In this document: positions 59,674 to 64,000 of the stretch, piece by piece
Layout: the number at the start of each line of letters is the position of its first letter
Position numbering within the stretch: the first letter of the stretch is position 1
Assembly: GCF_029227915.1 (NCBI RefSeq)
Contig: NC_079880.1
Location: forward strand, 19,149,501 to 19,213,500
Source: Hydractinia symbiolongicarpus
Lineage: Eukaryota; Cnidaria; Hydrozoa; Anthoathecata; Hydractiniidae
DNA: 64,000 nt
Direction of reading: 5' to 3'
Notes under the pieces: generated by a model
Databases searched by the model: none
Told to the model about the DNA's origin: nothing
The model's input: the letters and a program-made list of their open reading frames with translations, nothing else
Program-made: the position numbers and the translations under genes

Positions 59674-59883
59674 TTATTCGATATACCTGACACCACTGAA
59701 CATTTCTATTGGATGGAAGTTCATTAATGAACCTGAGTCCGTCTTTTTGCTATACCAAGTAGATTCTAGCAATCCATTTTGTTTACAGCAAACTAACATA
59801 TCTAAGAACGGCAATATACCGATCCTTTCATTTTCAACTGTAAATTTTAATGATGGATGAAGATTGTTGATATTATGTAACAC
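59674..59883 (-). pseudogene. Penelope-like RT fragment
   Basis: The minus-strand frame reads NNLHPSLKFTVENERIGILP, then FLDMLV, then STWYSKKTDSGSLMNFHPI. This is the RT block after the catalytic motif (FLDxLV...TxYRKPTxTxxYLNFxS). It differs strongly from the PLE at 1392-3150, so it is another family. The rest of the element is missing or unrecognisable. Confidence 0.65.
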
Positions 59884-60703
59884 ATTATAAATCTATCCAT
59901 TTATCCATCTAACCGTTTGCAAAAGGTGGGGCAAAAAAGCTCCCCATCGGCAAACCATTTTTTTACCACTTAAAAAAGGCTACACACAAACTCCTGTGAC
60001 TTTTGACACTCTAAAACGGTTTTTTTTTTGAAGTACAGTAAATTTCATACAAGATCAACCAGTCTGCCCTACCCAAATGCGAGACTCTCTGCCACAAAAG
60101 GGTTTTAAACTTAGTTGATCGCCTGAGAGTCAAATAAAATTATCGCTACGACCGAATTTTAGTAGGTAAAAAATACTTTTCAAACATTTGCGCTCGCGTC
60201 CGATCGCAAAAGCACCTAATAATAATAAAGAAAATAATTTACAAAGAGGTGGCAAGCCACCGCATGATGAACTCAACCTATTAGGTCTTTGGAAATAACC
60301 TAGAGGTTGTAATCCTCTAGAGAAAATGCCTCTAAAAGCACAATTCTCCCTTTTTACAAGGAATTAAAAAAAATATAAAAAAAATAAAAAGGACACAACA
60401 CATTTGAAAAGATGAACAGAACTTTAACCAAGGCAGGTAGGTTTCGACCCATATCTCTGAACCTAAGTACCCTGGATGTCTAGCAGGGTCACCTCGAAGA
60501 GGTCCGCGGACGGTCATCAGCAGAAACTAGACATCCCTATCTTTCTAAAGTAAACTTTTACCACTTTCTGTTCAACTGTGCTATTCTTTGTTTTTAACTC
60601 AGGTAATAAGTGGAGTCGTTACTCTCCAAAGACAAGATCATGTGTGATCAAACCCCCCTGCTAATATTTTTTTTCTATTAATAGCAAATGATAACGACAA
60701 TAC
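59884..60703. other. Downstream of glutamate-receptor exons; no exon identified
   Basis: The remaining ligand-binding half (S2), last membrane helix and stop of the receptor should lie here if the gene is intact, but I could not find them. The second copy of the short dispersed repeat (60606-60664) sits in this interval. Confidence 0.35.
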
Positions 60704-62582
60704 CTTTGGATCAGTTATTCCCAGAAAGTCATCCGATCTCTGGTTATTGACTTCGTTTGCTGTCAATTTTGCAGTGTATGTTGACATAATTACAGTCATG
60801 GAAACAGCAAAAGCTAAGGACGATAGACGCCCATAAATGCTGATAGGATTTCTGCCTCCGATATCACGCTGGAATACTAAGCCTGTGGAATATGCAAGGA
60901 CATCACGCCAGGTAAAACGTTTTTCAATCTTTAAACCACGTGTGGTGACATTTTCGAAGAGAAACAGCATAATTTGAAGTATTATGCTTGACGCTGCTAT
61001 TATAATAAGTAGAAAATCATCCAGAGGTTCTAAAAACTCATAGGTGATGAACGATAACTTTTTTAGTGTAGTTCGGCGAATAATGGAAAAGTAACTATAT
61101 TGATAGCCTTTTGAAAAATCAACAACTTTAATTCTTTCAACTGTAGGTGTAAGTGCTTGTATGCCAATATCTGCGTTACCAGAATAAACTTCATTGATAA
61201 TACCATTCCAGGTGCCATTCTTAATGGCTCCGAATGCTCCATCCTCCGCTATATAAAGTTCAACGTTAACCTGCCATTCCTTCAAAATTAACATAAATAG
61301 ATCCACTGCCATACCGGAACAGCATGAAAAATTCCATTTTTTATTATTTTTACTTGTGTCAGGAACTCGACATGGTATGCCAACAACGCAAACATCATTC
61401 TCTGGCTCAAATGGCAGCAAAACGCAATACGGAGCACGTAGAAGACTAACAGCCCTCCATGTCTCTGTGAAAAAATTTATTTTTAAATGAGAACATTCAC
61501 CTCCATTTTTATTTATGCTTGTATATAGCATCGGCAAGACTTTAAATCTAAAAAAAAGAATTTTCTCAAAAACAAAAAGCTTTTTGTTTACTAAAAAGAG
61601 GTCTTATGTTGCCACTCGCACAAACTCTTTTTTTAAACACTAATATTAGGTACACTTTGTACCGATGCTAATAAGAAATAACTTATCTGTATTCCGGGAA
61701 TTCGATATCTAAGAACTTACATATTGCTTAAATCATTTTCCTGGAGTAACTTTGTAACTTTTTTGGTATCCAGTATTATGTCCTCATGTACGCTGTTGGG
61801 AAGATTAACCATGTTTAATTTTGGGTACAAAATTTTCATTTCTTTGAAGACATGGACAGGTATGCCTGTTGTTATAAATATAATTCTTTTTATTGCAAAG
61901 CGCAACATTCTCTCCAATACCACATTTGCGTCCAGAACTGATAATAGGAGCAGCACCATCTCAGGTTTTTCAAGGATTTGCGGTATGTTGTGTAGTATTT
62001 GATCTTCGTATATTGAATTGCAGACAGATTTTACATTACTTTCCTTGAACTTTGAACGTAAATGGTTTGTGATTGTATTATTACAATCTTTATATACAAT
62101 GACCAACAATCGCTTTATGGAAATATCCTCCATAAGTTCTTTCAATTTGTCACTATGACTTACACCAAAAGACGCAGTATGTTCCTGTTGATCATTTTCA
62201 GCCTAAAAAAGATGGAAGACATTCAATACAGCACCATTAGGAGAGCAGAATCTCATGCACAACAGATAGTAACTAACACTGGTAAAATCTTCAAATAAAC
62301 CAGACAATAATCGTGAACATTAACGGGAAACAATTTTATCTAAGTTAAATTAATTACCATGCAAGTATAATTGCTACAAATAAAGTATCCGAGAAAATAA
62401 AATGAAATTATGTATATGGTATAAGCTCAATACGAGTTTTCACTTTTGCCAATGATTGCAAAGTGTTTAGTTTCTAATATTTTAAGACTTCGTGTTACAT
62501 TACCAAAAGCTATACTTTTGGCAAAAGAAAAGCTTAACCCATCTAACATCGTAAACAAGATTATAAGGCTAACTGTAATCAT
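60704..62582 (-). CDS. Ionotropic glutamate receptor (NMDA-like), partial, minus strand
   Basis: A likely first exon starts at the ATG at 62582 with a signal peptide (MITVSLIILFTMLDGLSFSF) and runs to about 62440. Exon 62202-61721 (AG acceptor, GTAAGT donor) encodes part of the amino-terminal domain (IKRLLVIVYKDCNNTITNHL). Exon 61547-60704 joins it in frame and holds the S1 ligand-binding lobe (FGAIKNGTWNGIINEVYSG, then ADIGIQALTPTVERIKVVDF), helix M1 (LLIIIAASSIILQIMLFLF), the pore region after WRDVLAYSTGLVFQR, and M3 with STYTAKLTAN in place of SYTANLAAF. It ends DDFLGITDPK at a GT donor. S2 and M4 are not found. The receptor would be a glutamate- or glycine-gated cation channel. The joint between the first two exons is not resolved. 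Confidence 0.75.
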
Positions 62583-62757
62583 TTATGTTCAGTATATTAA
62601 TTTTCAAAGCTTTTCTAACGCTCCTACTGTCTTCTGATTACCCACACTTATGGCATAATTCGTTTTTAAAAAATAAACAAATAAATAAATGAACAAACAA
62701 GTAACAAACAAACGAAAAAAAAAAATAATGAGTGAAATCTCAAAATGAGAAATGTTT

Positions 62758-62950
62758 CATCTTTGTGGGGGGTCTAATCAAGACTTGGACCACAATATTT
62801 GGTAAGTTCTTCTTCGTTCAAATTCCTTTATATAAATCGTACTTACATACAAATTTTGGTGCATGTAATTTATGAGGTATTTTATAGGTCTTTTGGATTC
62901 TTTGTGGGGGGTCTGACCTTTACTTTGACCCAAGTATTTTGGTAAGTTTC
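62758..62950. repeat. Two direct copies of a 50-bp unit
   Basis: TTTGTGGGGGGTCTAATCAA...TTTGGTAAGTTC (62760-62812) recurs as TTTGTGGGGGGTCTGACC...TTTGGTAAGTTTC (62901-62950), about 140 bases apart. Confidence 0.5.
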
Positions 62951-63029
62951 CGAAATACCCAAAATTAAAACTTTTATCAAAAAACGCACTAAAAATAAAT
63001 GACCCAGTAAGAATAGAGGAAATGGGACA

Positions 63030-64000
63030 CAAATGAGAGATGACAAGGGAAATATAAAGTCAGATTCAGAGGCGATAAAAGAAGTGTATACACAATTTTA
63101 CCAACAATTGTTTATAAAATAGATAAGAAAAGAAAAGTCACAAAAATAGCAAAAAGTGAGGAATATTGTGAAAGAGGAAAACAAGCAAGAACGAATAAAA
63201 ATCAAGATTAAAACAGTAGAGGAAGTGAAAAAACGATAAAAAGAAGAAACACTGGAGACTGTGATGAGTGCTGTAACGAAAGAAATGAAAGTTGAAACTA
63301 AAACGGTTACTGGCTAACATTATATTGGAAACATTGGATTATCTCAACAGTGTTAAGAAATGTCAATTGTACAGAAAAAACAAAGGACAGAAAATATTAA
63401 TGAAGAACAGAACAGGGACATACTTGACAAGTATGATAGGAAAGATTTTTGAGAAAACAGTATTAGAAGAAGGACAATAAAAATTAAGAATAAACACCGA
63501 ACGGAAGAAGAAAGGAGAGATCGAAAAAAGATAACTGGCTGGCAATAATGGCTGTTATTGACCTGGACAGAGTTAAAAACGTGGGGAAACGAGGGACATT
63601 CTTTGGACCACAGCTTTACTGTAGCAGCCCCTAAAAAGTAGATGAGATGGGAGAAGTTTCATATAAGACTGTGATCTCACCGGACCTGGAACCTGAAACC
63701 TTGGTATATGTAGACGATATAAGGATTATAGGGTTAAAAGAAACAATAGAAAAAGTAAGAAAAAATCTGGCTGAAAATGAAAGAATAAAAGACTTGTTTT
63801 TAACACAGACAAGACAAAATATATGTTAATCAAGATAGAAAAGGAAGGAAATCAAGTGAAGTTACAATAGAAATTACAAAAGGTAGAATTGAAGGTAAAA
63901 AAGAGTATAATTATTTGGGAAATGGAGTTAAAAAGGAAGGAACAGTGTGTAGGCAGATTAAGGAAGTTGAAAAAAGGGAACAGAAGGTTAATTAGTCAAG
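63030..64000 (+). pseudogene. LINE-type reverse transcriptase relic, runs off the window
   Basis: Several frames give pieces of a non-LTR retrotransposon ORF2. MRDDKGNIKSDSEAIKEVY with FYQQLF (63035-63105) is the block before the RT. TYLTSMIGKIFEKTVLEE (63420-63475) is the RT fingers region. LVYVDDIRIIGLKETIEKV (63700-63755) contains the catalytic xDD motif, normally FADD. KTKYMLIKIE (near 63815) and NYLGNGVKKEG (near 63910) follow. Many frameshifts and stops intervene. Order and spacing fit LINE RTs; the clade is not determined. The element continues beyond 64000. Confidence 0.7.

Overview
The window is AT-rich eukaryotic nuclear DNA: genes carry GT/AG introns and poly-A signals and lie in a dense background of repeats and decayed mobile elements. 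An NLR-type Death-NACHT-LRR relic, an NMDA-like ionotropic glutamate receptor, a small cysteine-rich secreted peptide, Penelope-like, piggyBac and Helitron-like elements, and several relics that resemble repeat-associated cnidarian proteins suggest a cnidarian, probably a hydrozoan or other medusozoan. That assignment is inference from gene families, not from a diagnostic marker.

Layout. 0-3.2 kb: a short intact ORF of unknown function, then two divergent Penelope-like retroelement fragments forming a large inverted repeat. 4.4-7.7 kb, 15.7-17.4 kb and 35.7-40.2 kb: head-to-tail chains of Helitron/HINE-like elements. They share a 5' start (TCTATATAATAATA-type followed by GTCT repeats) and have 3' ends made of a hairpin followed by CTAG; one contains a (GTCT)n array of about 224 copies. 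8.7-9.2 kb: a USP-type deubiquitinase relic. 10.0-10.5 kb: a 9-bp minisatellite. 11.1-15.0 kb: an NLR pseudogene whose NACHT exon is split by a TTAA-flanked piggyBac-type MITE. 17.4-27.2 kb: two very long (AAAATAT)n arrays, each joined to the same repeat-associated pseudogene sequence, plus a 1.3-kb dispersed duplication. 28.1-28.9 kb: the best complete gene, a four-exon secreted peptide with eight cysteines. 31.7-34.9 kb: fragments of an uncharacterised two-exon protein and of a THAP-domain protein. 41.9-50.2 kb: two and a half decayed copies of an MFS (MFSD8-like) transporter gene. 46.3-47.2 kb: a transposase-like ORF with a PHD-like tail. 51.5-52.6 kb: a piggyBac transposase relic that keeps all three catalytic aspartates in one frame interrupted by stops. 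53.4-54.1 kb: a second copy of the piggyBac MITE in inverse orientation. 54.7-55.7 kb: a MITE bounded by arrays of a 15-bp motif. 56.5-56.8 kb: a HECT-like C-lobe exon. 58.2-58.7 kb: a 120-bp satellite. 59.7 kb: another Penelope RT fragment. 60.7-62.6 kb: a glutamate-receptor gene on the minus strand. 63.0-64.0 kb: a LINE reverse transcriptase relic running off the edge.

Little functional linkage between neighbours is visible; the genes do not form operons or a pathway. Only the secreted peptide (28146-28854, minus), the glutamate receptor exons and the first ORF look intact. Most other protein-coding stretches carry frameshifts or nonsense codons. The dominant theme is repeat biology: seeding and expansion of microsatellites by mobile elements, and insertion into and duplication of immune- and transport-related genes.
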